Assembly (NCBI RefSeq): GCF_011927825.1
Contig: NZ_JAATJI010000001.1
Coordinates: forward strand, 2,722,014 to 2,786,013
DNA from: Polymorphobacter fuscus
GTDB taxonomy: Bacteria > Pseudomonadota > Alphaproteobacteria > Sphingomonadales > Sphingomonadaceae
DNA: 64,000 nucleotides
Reading direction: 5' to 3'
Every line of letters starts with the position of its first letter. Positions within the stretch are counted from its first letter, which is position 1. Below the pieces are notes generated by a model. The model was not told where the DNA came from, searched no databases, and saw nothing but the letters and a program-made list of their open reading frames with translations. The position numbers were made by a program, and so were the translations under genes. This document shows positions 9,659 through 19,221 of this stretch, one piece after another.

Positions 9659-9665
9659 GGTTCCC

Positions 9666-10376
9666 ATGACCGATTTGCGCGGCGCCAGGCGCCATCTTGC
9701 TGCCGTGCTGGCGCCCGTGCTGGCGCTGGCGCCCGCCGCCGCGCGTGCCGACGATACGCAACTCTGGGCGACCGCCATCCTCCAGGGTCCGATCGAACCC
9801 GGCAAGGGCGTCAAGCCGATGGTCTGGATCGAGGTGCAGCCGCGCCTTGCCAATGACGTGTCGCAGCTCAACCCGATGATCGCTCGCACCGGCTTCGGCG
9901 TCCGCATCGGGCCGGATTTCAACGCGCTTTTCGGCTATCATTTTCAGCGCAACGCGCCGCGCGGCGGCCGTGTCACCAGCGAACACCGGATGTGGCAGCA
10001 GTTGCTGCTGCCGATCTACCGGGACCCGGACCGGTTGATCGTGACGACGCGGCTGCGGCTGGAACAACGCACCATCGAAAGCGCGCAGGATCTCGGCTGG
10101 CGGGCGCGGGCGCTGGTGCGGGTGCAGGCACCGCTGAAGGGGGAAGGCAGCGCCGGCCCGCTGCTGTGGAGCGAGGCGCTGGTCGGTCTCAACGACACCG
10201 ACTGGGGGCAACAGAGCGGCGTCCGCCAGATCCGCGCCTTTGTCGGCGCCCTTGTCCCCGTCCACCCCCGCCTTAATTTCGAAGGCGGGTACATGGCGCA
10301 GATCGAACGCAACCGCGGCGACCACCGCGTCAACCATGTCGCCAACCTGACTCTCAACTGGCGCCTGGGTGACTGA
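9666..10376 (+). CDS. DUF2490 family outer-membrane/periplasmic protein
   Basis: A 236-residue exported protein of the DUF2490 family. A signal peptide is clear (AAVLAPVLALAPAAARA, cleavage before DDTQLW). The rest alternates short hydrophobic strands and turns, with family segments LWATAILQGPIEPGKGVKPMVWIEVQPRL in pieces and RLRLEQRTIE. It ends in an aromatic/charged strand, consistent with a small outer-membrane beta-barrel. It starts 7 bases after the HerA-like gene, so the two are probably cotranscribed. The biological role is unknown. Confidence 0.82.
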   Translation: MTDLRGARRHLAAVLAPVLALAPAAARADDTQLWATAILQGPIEPGKGVKPMVWIEVQPRLANDVSQLNPMIARTGFGVRIGPDFNALFGYHFQRNAPRGGRVTSEHRMWQQLLLPIYRDPDRLIVTTRLRLEQRTIESAQDLGWRARALVRVQAPLKGEGSAGPLLWSEALVGLNDTDWGQQSGVRQIRAFVGALVPVHPRLNFEGGYMAQIERNRGDHRVNHVANLTLNWRLGD

Positions 10377-10452
10377 ACCGGCGGCACGCCGACCCGCCCT
10401 GGCGGCACGCCGATTCGTCTTGCAGGATCGCGGTGCGGCGGATAGTTACGCC

Positions 10453-10590
10453 GGCGTTGGGGAGTAGCTTCCGGCGTCTCTAGGCCGGGATCGTGTCAAC
10501 ATGCTCGCGGCCCGTTTCGGGCGGCGTGGTGCGATCGGCGGGCCAGCCCGCTTGGCGAGACCAGCGTGCTTCGCTGCCCCACCGGCAGGG
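10453..10590 (+). ncRNA. yybP-ykoY (Mn2+) riboswitch upstream of mntP
   Basis: The untranslated leader of mntP holds the conserved blocks of the yybP-ykoY aptamer in the right order: TTGGGGAGTAGC at 10457-10468, GTCAACATGCTCG near 10495-10507, and TTGGCGAGACCAGCG near 10552-10566. The closing CTGCCCCACC (10574-10583) pairs with the first block as the basal stem. This RNA class senses Mn2+ and switches on Mn exporters; finding it in front of mntP is the classical arrangement. Exact boundaries are approximate. Confidence 0.82.
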
Positions 10591-10629
10591 TGCGAAGTGC
10601 GCTGTCGCACGCGCCCGGCGGACCTGATC

Positions 10630-11196
10630 ATGACACCAGCGGCCATCGCCATCCTGTCGCTCAGCATGTCGACCGATGCCTTTGCCGCCGCGATCGGCCG
10701 CGGCGCCGCGCATCGGCCCGATGTCCCGGCGGCGTTGAAGGCCGGGCTGGTGTTCGGCGTCATCGAAGGGCTGACACCGCTGATCGGCTGGTCGCTCGGG
10801 CTGCTCGCCGCCGGCTTTGTCGAAGCCATCGATCACTGGATCGCCTTTGCGCTGCTGTCGCTGGTCGGCGCCAACATGATCCGCCAGAGCCGCCAGCCGG
10901 TCGAAACCGACGCCCCGGCGCCGCGGTCGGGACGCTGGGCGCTGGTCGGCACCGCCATCGGCACCAGCATCGATGCCGCAGCGGTCGGCGTCAGCCTGGC
11001 CTTCATCGGCGCCAACATCTGGGTCATCGCCGCCGCAATCGGCTTTTCGACCTTCGTCCTCACCACCATCGGCATGCTCATCGGCAAGGCCGTCGGCCTG
11101 CGCTTCGGCAAGACGGCGGAACGGGTCGGCGGCCTCGCGCTGATCGCGATCGGCCTCGGCATCCTGCTCGAACATACGGGGATGCTCGCCGGCTGA
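10630..11196 (+). CDS. mntP: Putative manganese efflux pump MntP
   Basis: A 188-residue, six-helix inner-membrane protein of the MntP family that exports Mn2+. Diagnostic repeats are SLSMSTDAFAAAIGRG near the N-terminus and IGTSIDAAAVGVSLAF in the second half, each with the conserved Asp in a helix. The start at 10630 gives the normal family length. An in-frame ATG at 10501 would begin inside the riboswitch and is rejected. Expression is expected to rise with Mn2+ through the leader RNA. Confidence 0.9.
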   Translation: MTPAAIAILSLSMSTDAFAAAIGRGAAHRPDVPAALKAGLVFGVIEGLTPLIGWSLGLLAAGFVEAIDHWIAFALLSLVGANMIRQSRQPVETDAPAPRSGRWALVGTAIGTSIDAAAVGVSLAFIGANIWVIAAAIGFSTFVLTTIGMLIGKAVGLRFGKTAERVGGLALIAIGLGILLEHTGMLAG

Positions 11197-11265
11197 CGCG
11201 GCGCCCGCCATTCCGCCACAGCCGCAAAGGCGGGGGCCAACTCCGGGTCCCGGCTGGCGCCCGCG

Positions 11266-12666
11266 CTATTTCGTCCGCAGCGGCCGGTCGTCGCTCGCCG
11301 CCAGCCAGGTCGCCGCCGCCCAGGCCGCGACATTCTGGTCGAGTTGGGCGCGATCGACCTTGTCGAGCGTGTCGTCGGGGGTGTGGTGCAGGTCGAAATA
11401 GCGTGTGCCGTCCTGTTCCAGGTCGATGATGCCGGCGCCCAGCGCTCCCAGCGCCCCGACATCGGGACCGCCGCCGGCGCCGTTGTCGCGCGTCGGCGCG
11501 ACCCCGAGCGGCGCCAGCACGCGGCCGATCTCGGCCACCAGCGGCAGGCCGGCCTCGGCGACCTTCGACGATACCCGCCAGACGCGGTCGGCGCCGAAAT
11601 CGCTTTCGCCGGCCAGGACGATGTTCTCGCCCTTGTGCGCTTCGGCATAGGCACGGCCGCCGATCAGCCCCAGTTCCTCGGCGCCCCAGAAGACGACGCG
11701 GATGGTGCGGCGGGGCTGCACCCCGGCGTCCTTGCCAAAGTCCTTGATTGCCTTGGCGGCCGCCAGCGTGATCGCCATGCCGGCGCCGTCGTCGATGACG
11801 CCCTGGCCGATGTCCCAGCTGTCGAGATGGCCGCCGATGACGACGATTTCGCCCGGCACGCGGCCCGGGATCTCGCCCGAGACATTGGCCGACCCGCCGG
11901 GGCGCGTCATCGGCGTCGACACGAGTTTGACCGACACCGGCCCGGCCTGCAGCCGGCGCGCCAGCAGCTCGGCATCGGGCAGTGACAGCGCTGCCGAAGG
12001 GATCGGCACGGTGCCGGGCGCGGCGACGGTGCCGCCGGTGTGCGGGTTGCGGTGATAATCGGTGCCAAGGCTGCGGATCAGCGTCGCGACGGCGCCTTTC
12101 GATTGCGCCAGCGCCGGTCCCGACCGGCGGACGGCGCCGTTGGTGCCATAGCTCGATCCGTCCTGCGCACGCATCATGCGATGGTCGATGAAGGCGATCT
12201 TGCCGGCGAGGCTGCCGGGCGCCGCTGCCTCCAGCGCTGCGTAATCGGGGAAATAGACGACCGGCGCAGTGATGCCCTCGGGCGGCGTCGCACCGCTGTA
12301 GCCGAGCGCCGCGATGGCGAGCTTTTGCCCGGTTCCGCCAGTTTCGGCGCCAGCCGCACCAACGATCTCGGCGCTTTCGGCGCCGCGCGTCCACACCGGC
12401 AGCGGGAAGGGTTCGACCTTGATGTTGGTCAACCCCGCGGCCTTCATCGCCTTCACCGCCCAGTCGCGACCGCGCGCCTCCGCCTCGGTGCCTGCCAGCC
12501 GCTGGCCGACATTTGTCGTCAGGTCCGCGAGCATCGGCCAGGCCTCCGACTTCGCCAGCGCCGCGTCGCGCACCACGGCCGCTTGTTCCAGCCGCGTCGC
12601 GGCCCCGGCGGGAAGCGCGGTGAAGGCAGCGGCGAGCAGCAGGGCGGGCAGGAACGGGCGGCGCAT
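11266..12666 (-). CDS. M28 family zinc metallopeptidase with PA domain
   Basis: A 466-residue exported peptidase. A signal peptide (PFLPALLLAAAFTALPAGAA) is followed by an N-terminal helical part, a PA (protease-associated) insert around residues 130-260, and the M28 catalytic domain. Zinc-site residues are visible in IGGHLDSWDIGQG (His, Asp), DDGAGMAI (Asp), VFWGAEELGLIG (Glu-Glu) and the C-terminal DLHHTPDDT. This pattern fits periplasmic or secreted aminopeptidases or glutamate carboxypeptidase-like enzymes; the substrate is unknown. An ATG 15 bases upstream is an alternative start. It is divergent from the TauE-type gene. Confidence 0.88.
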   Translation of the reverse strand: MRRPFLPALLLAAAFTALPAGAATRLEQAAVVRDAALAKSEAWPMLADLTTNVGQRLAGTEAEARGRDWAVKAMKAAGLTNIKVEPFPLPVWTRGAESAEIVGAAGAETGGTGQKLAIAALGYSGATPPEGITAPVVYFPDYAALEAAAPGSLAGKIAFIDHRMMRAQDGSSYGTNGAVRRSGPALAQSKGAVATLIRSLGTDYHRNPHTGGTVAAPGTVPIPSAALSLPDAELLARRLQAGPVSVKLVSTPMTRPGGSANVSGEIPGRVPGEIVVIGGHLDSWDIGQGVIDDGAGMAITLAAAKAIKDFGKDAGVQPRRTIRVVFWGAEELGLIGGRAYAEAHKGENIVLAGESDFGADRVWRVSSKVAEAGLPLVAEIGRVLAPLGVAPTRDNGAGGGPDVGALGALGAGIIDLEQDGTRYFDLHHTPDDTLDKVDRAQLDQNVAAWAAATWLAASDDRPLRTK

Positions 12667-12815
12667 CGGTGGGACCCTCATGGCTGGAAAGCCCCGCGGT
12701 CATAGCCGTTCGCCCGCCCCGTGCAAGCCGCGGGTGCAGGCAGGGGACAGGCCGGCATCCGGCTGTTACACCATCCGCTTGCGGCCGTGCGGCATGGCGG
12801 AAAAATGGGGGTCAA

Positions 12816-13679
12816 GTGGTTGCAATCCTGCTGATGGTGCTCGTCGTCACGGCGATCGCCTATGCCATCGTGCTGCTGCGCACGGCGTCACGCCGCGGGG
12901 CGCTCGGGCTGAAGGGGGAGGGGGTGGCGCTCGGTGCCGTCACCAACTTCTTCGACACGCTCGGCATCGGCTCGTTCGCGCCGACGACGGCGTGGCTCAA
13001 GCTGCGCAAGCTGGTGCCCGACAGCTTCATCCCCGGCGTCATGATCAGCGGCTATGCGCTGCCCACGCTCGCGCAGGGGCTGATCTACATCACGCTGGTG
13101 GAGGTCGACCCGGTGCTGCTCGTCGCCGCCATCGCGGCGGCGGTGGCGGGCGCGCTCGTCGGCGCGCCGGTGGCGGTGCGGCTGCCGGTGCGGACCATCC
13201 AGCTGACGATCGGCATCGCGCTGCTGCTGGCGGGCGGCTTCTTCGCTGCTGCCGGCCTTGGGCTGATGCCGGCCGGCGGCGAGGCGCGGTCGCTGGCACC
13301 GCTGCCCTTTGCCATCGTGCTGGTCGGCAGCTTCATCATCGGCGCGCTGATGACCGTCGGCATCGGTTTTTACGCGCCGATGCTGGCGATGTTCAGTCTG
13401 TTCGGGCTCAACCCCGTGGCCGTCTTCCCGATCATGGCCGGCGCCGGCGCGCTGATGATGCCGGCCAGCGCGCTGCGCTTCATCAAGTCGGACCGCATCG
13501 ACCTGAAGCTGGTGCTGTCGCTGGCGCTGGGCGGCATCCCCGCGGTCCTCGTCGCCGCCTATATCGTAAAGTCGCTGCCGCTGGCGACGCTGCGCTGGGT
13601 GGTGGTGGCGGTGGTTCTCTATACCGGCGTCGTCATGCTGCGCGCCGCGGCCCGGGGCCGGACTGTTCAACCGGCCTGA
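12816..13679 (+). CDS. TauE/SafE family sulfite/anion exporter
   Basis: A 287-residue inner-membrane protein of the TauE/SafE family with about eight hydrophobic helices arranged as two repeats (GAVTNFFDTLGIGSFAPTT in the first half, GIGFYAPMLAMFSLFGLNP in the second). The family exports sulfite, sulfonates or other organic anions. The frame is open upstream to 12669 but that part overlaps the divergent peptidase leader and is not hydrophobic. GTG at 12816, preceded by a G-rich ribosome site, gives a start immediately at the first helix. Substrate unknown. Confidence 0.83.
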   Translation: MVAILLMVLVVTAIAYAIVLLRTASRRGALGLKGEGVALGAVTNFFDTLGIGSFAPTTAWLKLRKLVPDSFIPGVMISGYALPTLAQGLIYITLVEVDPVLLVAAIAAAVAGALVGAPVAVRLPVRTIQLTIGIALLLAGGFFAAAGLGLMPAGGEARSLAPLPFAIVLVGSFIIGALMTVGIGFYAPMLAMFSLFGLNPVAVFPIMAGAGALMMPASALRFIKSDRIDLKLVLSLALGGIPAVLVAAYIVKSLPLATLRWVVVAVVLYTGVVMLRAAARGRTVQPA

Positions 13680-13701
13680 CTTGCGGCATGGCAATGCCAG
13701 C

Positions 13702-14637
13702 ATGAGCCAGCAACGTGCCCGCACCGTCACGGCGCTTCGCAGCCAGCTCGAAGCGTCGCTGCTGAAGGGCTCGATCGTCGCCACCGTCGGTGTCGCCGGC
13801 GCCGGGGTGCTCATCGGCCTTTTGTCGCGGTCGATGTCGATCGTCTTCGACGGGCTGTTTTCCAGCATCGATGCCGTCGTCGGCGTGGTGACGCTGGTGG
13901 TGGCCCGGCTGCTCGCCAGCGAAGGCAGCCACCGCTTCCAATATGGCTATTGGCATCTCGAACCGCTGGTGCTGGCGCTCAACGCGTCGGTGCTGGTGCT
14001 GCTGTGCGGCTATGCCTTTCTCAACGCGGTCCAGGGCCTGCTCACCGGCGGTCATGCGCTGCGTTTCGACATGGGGATCGTCTATGCAGCGATCGTGGCG
14101 GTGATCTGCTTCGGCATGGCGTTCCGGCTGCGCCGCGTCAACGAACGGCTCGAATCGGAACTGATCGCGCTCGAAGTGCACAGCTGGCTGATGTCGGCGC
14201 TGATCACCCTGGCGCTGCTCATCGCCTTTGCCGGCGCCCTTGCCATCAAGGGCACGCGGCTGGAATATCTGACGCCCTATGTCGACCCGGCGGTGCTGGC
14301 GGTGCTGGCGCCGGTGCTGCTGCCGGTGCCGCTGCGCACCGCGCGCCAGGCCTTTGCCGAGATTTTCCTGATTACCTCGAAGGAGATGGACGCCGATGTG
14401 AAGGCCGCGGCCGAGGCTGCGGCGGCGCGCCACGGCTTTCTCGACTTCAAAAGCTATGCCGTCGAAGTCGGCCGCGCCCGCTTCATCGAGATCTCGTTTC
14501 TGGTCCCGGCCGACATGCCGGTCGCCTCGATCACCGATTTCGACGCCATCCGCCACGAAATCGGCCAGGCGCTGGGCGGCACCGGCCCCGAACAATGGCT
14601 GACCATCGTCTTCACCGCCGACCCCGATCTCGTCTGA
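13702..14637 (+). CDS. Cation diffusion facilitator family transporter
   Basis: A 311-residue CDF-type transporter, exporting divalent cations such as Zn2+, Fe2+ or Co2+ across the inner membrane in exchange for protons. Six helices are visible. The family segments are LSRSMSIVFDGLFSSIDAVV (acidic metal-site residues in helix 2) and SHRFQYGYWHLEPL. The C-terminal cytoplasmic domain spans about residues 200-311. It lies 22 bases downstream of the TauE-type gene and may share its transcript. A TTG at 13681 is in frame, but MSQQRA at 13702 is the more natural start. The metal cannot be assigned. Confidence 0.86.
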   Translation: MSQQRARTVTALRSQLEASLLKGSIVATVGVAGAGVLIGLLSRSMSIVFDGLFSSIDAVVGVVTLVVARLLASEGSHRFQYGYWHLEPLVLALNASVLVLLCGYAFLNAVQGLLTGGHALRFDMGIVYAAIVAVICFGMAFRLRRVNERLESELIALEVHSWLMSALITLALLIAFAGALAIKGTRLEYLTPYVDPAVLAVLAPVLLPVPLRTARQAFAEIFLITSKEMDADVKAAAEAAAARHGFLDFKSYAVEVGRARFIEISFLVPADMPVASITDFDAIRHEIGQALGGTGPEQWLTIVFTADPDLV

Positions 14638-14714
14638 CGGGCATTGTTTGAACTGCCGCCGCCGATCCGCTAGACGGCACGCAATCCATCCTCCCGAATC
14701 CGAAAGCCCCCAAA

Positions 14715-16394
<1,680 letters not shown>

Positions 16395-16402
16395 TTCGAC
16401 CC

Positions 16403-16440
16403 GTCACCCCCGCGAAGGCGGGGGTCCATCTCCAGATCCC
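16403..16440 (+). repeat. Sphingomonad-type hairpin repeat, copy A
   Basis: GTCACCCCCGCGAAGGCGGG followed by GGTCCATCTCC; the CCCCCGC/GCGGGGG arms form a hairpin around GAAG. It ends just before the GIY-YIG start and is inverted relative to copy B at its end. Confidence 0.85.
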
Positions 16441-16446
16441 GGGAGC

Positions 16447-16803
16447 GTGCGGATGGACCCGGGCGGCTTCGTCTACATTCTTGCCAGCCGCAAGCAGGGG
16501 ACGCTGTACATCGGTGTCACCTCCGACCTCGTCAGACGGATTTCGGAGCATCGGCTGGACCTGACGCCGGGGTTTACCTCCCGCCATGGCGTCAAGCGCC
16601 TCGTCTGGATGGAACGGTACGACGATATCGCGCTTGCCATCGGGCGCGAAAAGCAGATGAAGAGATGGAACCGCGACTGGAAGATCCGGCTGGTCGAAGC
16701 CGGCAATCCGGACTGGGACGATCTAGCGGTGTCGGTGCTTGGTTTTGCGCCCTTGCCTTATACGCTGAGTTCGGGAGATGGACCCCCGCCTTCGCGGGGG
16801 TGA
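16447..16803 (+). CDS. GIY-YIG nuclease family protein
   Basis: A 118-residue small GIY-YIG endonuclease-fold protein (UPF0213/YhbQ-like). The core is visible: FVYILASRKQGTLYIGVT gives the GIY-YIG strands, followed by the conserved Arg and His in LVRRISEHR and the acidic end of the domain. The start is GTG at 16447, with ATG at 16453 also possible. The last residues (GDGPPPSRG) and the stop are encoded by the flanking hairpin repeat itself. The gene is enclosed by inverted copies of that repeat. The function of this small family is not established. Confidence 0.85.
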   Translation: MRMDPGGFVYILASRKQGTLYIGVTSDLVRRISEHRLDLTPGFTSRHGVKRLVWMERYDDIALAIGREKQMKRWNRDWKIRLVEAGNPDWDDLAVSVLGFAPLPYTLSSGDGPPPSRG

Positions 16804-16804
16804 C
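16776..16804 (-). repeat. Sphingomonad-type hairpin repeat, copy B (inverted)
   Basis: GAGATGGACCCCCGCC followed by TTCGCGGGGGTGAC: the reverse complement of copy A. It encodes the C-terminus and stop of the GIY-YIG protein. Confidence 0.85.
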
Positions 16805-16834
16805 GGGTGTTCTTGGGGCACCCACTCCCTCTTC

Positions 16835-16865
16835 GTCACCCCCGCGAAGGCGGGGGTTCATCTCC
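16835..16865 (+). repeat. Sphingomonad-type hairpin repeat, copy C
   Basis: Same orientation and nearly the same bases as copy A (GTCACCCCCGCGAAGG then CGGGGGTTCATCTCC). It lies between the convergent GIY-YIG and oxidase-family genes. Confidence 0.85.
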
Positions 16866-16900
16866 ATATCTTGCAAGGTACGCCACCGCACCCGCCACCC

Positions 16901-17491
16901 TCACGGCACCACCCACGCCCCCGCCCAGCCATCCTTCGCCGCGAACCGCGCCCGCCGGTGCCCTGCTTGCGCCAGATGCAGCCGGTCGATCGCCGTCACC
17001 GTGACCAGCAGCAGGGCAAAATTCGGCCGCGCTGGCAGAAGCTCGGCCTCGTCGGGCTTGCGGCCTTCGACCCACGCCGGCAGGCCCGACCCGGGCGCCG
17101 GCAGCGGCGTTCCCGGCGCCGCTTCGGCGAGATAGCAGCGCCGTGCGAACGGCGTCGACGTTGCCCAGATCGCGTCGACCTCGGCACCGGTCGTGACCAC
17201 CCGCGCTGTCCCCGCCAGCCGCAGCTGCACCGCCGCCGCCGGGTCATAGGCGAGGACACCGACCCGCGCCCCGTCCAGCGCTGCACATTTGGGCGACCGC
17301 GCATCGGTGTGGAAGCGCAGCGTCGCTGTCGCCCGATCGGCGGCGCGCAGCACCATCACCCGGGCGTCGGGGGCGCCGTCGCCGCCGATGCTCGTCACGA
17401 CCGGCGTGTGGACCGGGCTGCGCCGGTCGCCGGCACCGTCCGAAAGCAATCGCCAGGCGGCGTCGAGCACATCGGCAAGGCTGTCGGTCAT
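16901..17491 (-). CDS. Pyridoxamine 5'-phosphate oxidase family protein (FMN-binding split barrel)
   Basis: A 196-residue cytoplasmic protein with a split-barrel flavin-binding fold. The N-terminal half matches the PNPOx-like pattern (TPVVTSIGGDGAPDARVMVLR, then LRFHTDARSPKCAAL and VGVLAYDPAAAVQLRLAGTA). The C-terminal part is of the alr4036-type flavin oxidoreductase kind. It is probably an FMN-linked oxidoreductase of unknown substrate rather than PdxH itself, because the PdxH C-terminal motif is not seen. The start MTDSLADVL (17491) is chosen over an upstream ATG that lacks family similarity. Confidence 0.78.
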   Translation of the reverse strand: MTDSLADVLDAAWRLLSDGAGDRRSPVHTPVVTSIGGDGAPDARVMVLRAADRATATLRFHTDARSPKCAALDGARVGVLAYDPAAAVQLRLAGTARVVTTGAEVDAIWATSTPFARRCYLAEAAPGTPLPAPGSGLPAWVEGRKPDEAELLPARPNFALLLVTVTAIDRLHLAQAGHRRARFAAKDGWAGAWVVP

Positions 17492-17591
17492 GCCCCCTGA
17501 TGCCAAGGACCGCGGGCCGCCGCAACCCGCAGGCCGCCGCTGCGCCGTGCCGCAGAACTGCCGCATTTCGTCCCATGCAAGTCCCCCGGCA

Positions 17592-17618
17592 GGAACCGCG
17601 CCGCGCCGCCACGGGTTT
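17592..17618 (+). promoter_or_regulatory. Possible EcfG (general stress) promoter before the PRC-barrel gene
   Basis: GGAAC (17592-17596) and GTTT (17615-17618) resemble the alphaproteobacterial EcfG consensus GGAAC-N16/17-GTT, but the spacer is 18 bases, longer than usual. The placement 47 bases before the start is plausible. Weak evidence. Confidence 0.3.
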
Positions 17619-17664
17619 GTCCATCACTTGCCGGCTTGGCAAGCCGCACTTGAGGAGTATCGAG

Positions 17665-18423
17665 ATGTCCACCAGCTACAGCGATGCCGCGCTCGCCGAT
17701 GGCGGCAGCCGCGACGCCAATACCCTGATCAGCGCCGACAAGGTGCATGGCACCGAAGTCTTCAACCACGCCGGCGATCGCCTTGGCACGGTCGATTCGA
17801 TCATGATCGACAAGATCCACGGCGATGTCGCCTATGTCGTCATGTCGTTCGGCGGCTTCCTTGGCATCGGCGAAAAATATCACCCGCTCCCTTGGGATGT
17901 GCTCGACTATGACACGTCGCTCGGCGGCTATCGCGTCGATCTCGACCGCGAAGCGCTGACCGATGCGCCGGCCTATGGCCGCGACGACATGGACGCGTTC
18001 GATTATGATCGCGGCGGGTCGGACATCGACAGCTATTATGCCGACACACCGCGCGCCTCGAAGTCGCACGGCGCGACGTCGCACACCGACAAGGCGAGCG
18101 GCGAACCGCTTCCGGCCGGTATCGACGAATCGAACCGCAGCGATGCCAATGACGGTATCGAACGCCCGCTCGGCTTTTACAGCAGCCAGGCCCAGGCCGA
18201 TCGCAACGCCGACCTGCCGGGCAAGCACCAGACCAACGAAGTCGCCAAGGAACCCGAGGTGCCGGGCTTCTTCAGCCCCGAACAGCAGAAGAAGCGCAAC
18301 CTGGGCGAGGACGGCGCCGCGCGCGTCGTCGGGCCCGAGGGCCAGCAGTCGGCCCATGAGTATGAAAAGGGCACCGGCGAGCCGGCAGAGGAATATAAGG
18401 ACGACCTGCCGCAGAGCCGTTAA
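17665..18423 (+). CDS. PRC-barrel domain protein
   Basis: A 252-residue soluble protein. Residues ~20-85 form a PRC-barrel (DKVHGTEVFNHAGDRLGTVD, then DVAYVVMSFGGFLGIGEKYHPLPW). The remainder is hydrophilic and low in order, rich in Asp, Glu, Lys and Gln. Such proteins are common in sphingomonads and often belong to the general stress response; the molecular role is unknown. AGGAG lies 8 bases upstream of the chosen ATG. The longer frame from 17500 is rejected because it precedes this ribosome site. A strong terminator follows. Confidence 0.82.
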   Translation: MSTSYSDAALADGGSRDANTLISADKVHGTEVFNHAGDRLGTVDSIMIDKIHGDVAYVVMSFGGFLGIGEKYHPLPWDVLDYDTSLGGYRVDLDREALTDAPAYGRDDMDAFDYDRGGSDIDSYYADTPRASKSHGATSHTDKASGEPLPAGIDESNRSDANDGIERPLGFYSSQAQADRNADLPGKHQTNEVAKEPEVPGFFSPEQQKKRNLGEDGAARVVGPEGQQSAHEYEKGTGEPAEEYKDDLPQSR

Positions 18424-18444
18424 GCCCTGCAGCATCTGACGAAG

Positions 18445-18475
18445 GGCGGCGTCGGGCAACCGGCGCCGCCTTTTT
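18445..18475 (+). terminator. Intrinsic terminator after the PRC-barrel gene
   Basis: An 11-pair GC stem (18445-18455 with 18460-18470; one G-U pair) closes a GCAA tetraloop and is followed by five T residues. It ends exactly at the stop codon of the convergent HAD gene. Confidence 0.88.
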
Positions 18476-19164
18476 CATGGGCGCGGCAGGCTGTTCTGTG
18501 GCCGGCACGCGGCGACCAGCCAGTCGCGGACTTCGTCCAGGTTGGCAGCGATGGCGAGGCACAGCGATCGCATCTCGGCGGTGGCCGGCAGCAGGTCGGG
18601 AACCATGATCACCGGAACGCCGGCGGCATGCGCCGCGCGCACGCCATTGTGGCTGTCCTCGAGCGCCAGGCAGGCGGCCGGCGCCTGGCGCAGCGCGGCC
18701 GCGGCCGCAAGGTACAGATCGGGGTCGGGCTTGCCGCGCGCGACATCGTCGCGGGTCAGCACGACATCCATGTGCGGCCGCAGCCCCATGTGCCCGAGAT
18801 GGGCATCGGCGGCGACGCGCCGGCTCGAAGTCGCGACACCGCGCGGAATGCCGAGCGCGGCGACGGTTTCGACGATCAGCCGCGCGCCGGGCTGCAGCGG
18901 CCGTTCGTCGCCGTATCGCTCGGTCTTCACGCGGGCCTGGATGGCGCGCATTTCGTCATAGTCGAAGTCGGGGCCATGGGTTGCCACCAGCTGGATGCGG
19001 TTGACGTCGTCCGGCATGCCGATCAGCGGCACGAAATCGGCCTCTGTCATCGCAAAGCCCAGCTCGGCCATCGCCGCGATCATCGTCTCGCGGCTGATCC
19101 GCTCCGTATCGAGCAACAATCCATCCATGTCGAAGATGACGGCGGCGGGGCACAAGGTGAGCAT
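18475..19164 (-). CDS. HAD superfamily hydrolase, subfamily IA
   Basis: A 229-residue phosphatase/phosphomutase-like protein. The HAD motifs are complete: motif I FDMDGLLLD (nucleophile and acid Asp) at residues 10-18, motif II TSSRR, and motifs III/IV in RGKPDPDLYL and ALEDSHNGVRAAHAAG. The helical cap lies between motifs I and II, as in beta-phosphoglucomutase or phosphoglycolate phosphatase. The substrate is not deducible. It is convergent with the PRC-barrel gene and shares the terminator. Confidence 0.88.
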   Translation of the reverse strand: MLTLCPAAVIFDMDGLLLDTERISRETMIAAMAELGFAMTEADFVPLIGMPDDVNRIQLVATHGPDFDYDEMRAIQARVKTERYGDERPLQPGARLIVETVAALGIPRGVATSSRRVAADAHLGHMGLRPHMDVVLTRDDVARGKPDPDLYLAAAAALRQAPAACLALEDSHNGVRAAHAAGVPVIMVPDLLPATAEMRSLCLAIAANLDEVRDWLVAACRPQNSLPRP

Positions 19165-19221
19165 GGCCGCCGCGATGGCCGGATCGCACCATCGCTGTCA
19201 ACGCCATTGCCGCGATCGGGC

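Noticed and set aside
10501..10629. Upstream extension of mntP to the ATG at 10501
   Set aside because: This ATG lies in the conserved core of the riboswitch, and the added 43 residues are not part of the MntP family.
11205..11265. Further copy of the CCCCCGC hairpin repeat after mntP
   Set aside because: Only a short, degenerate match (GCAAAGGCGGGGG) is present and the pairing arm is disrupted.
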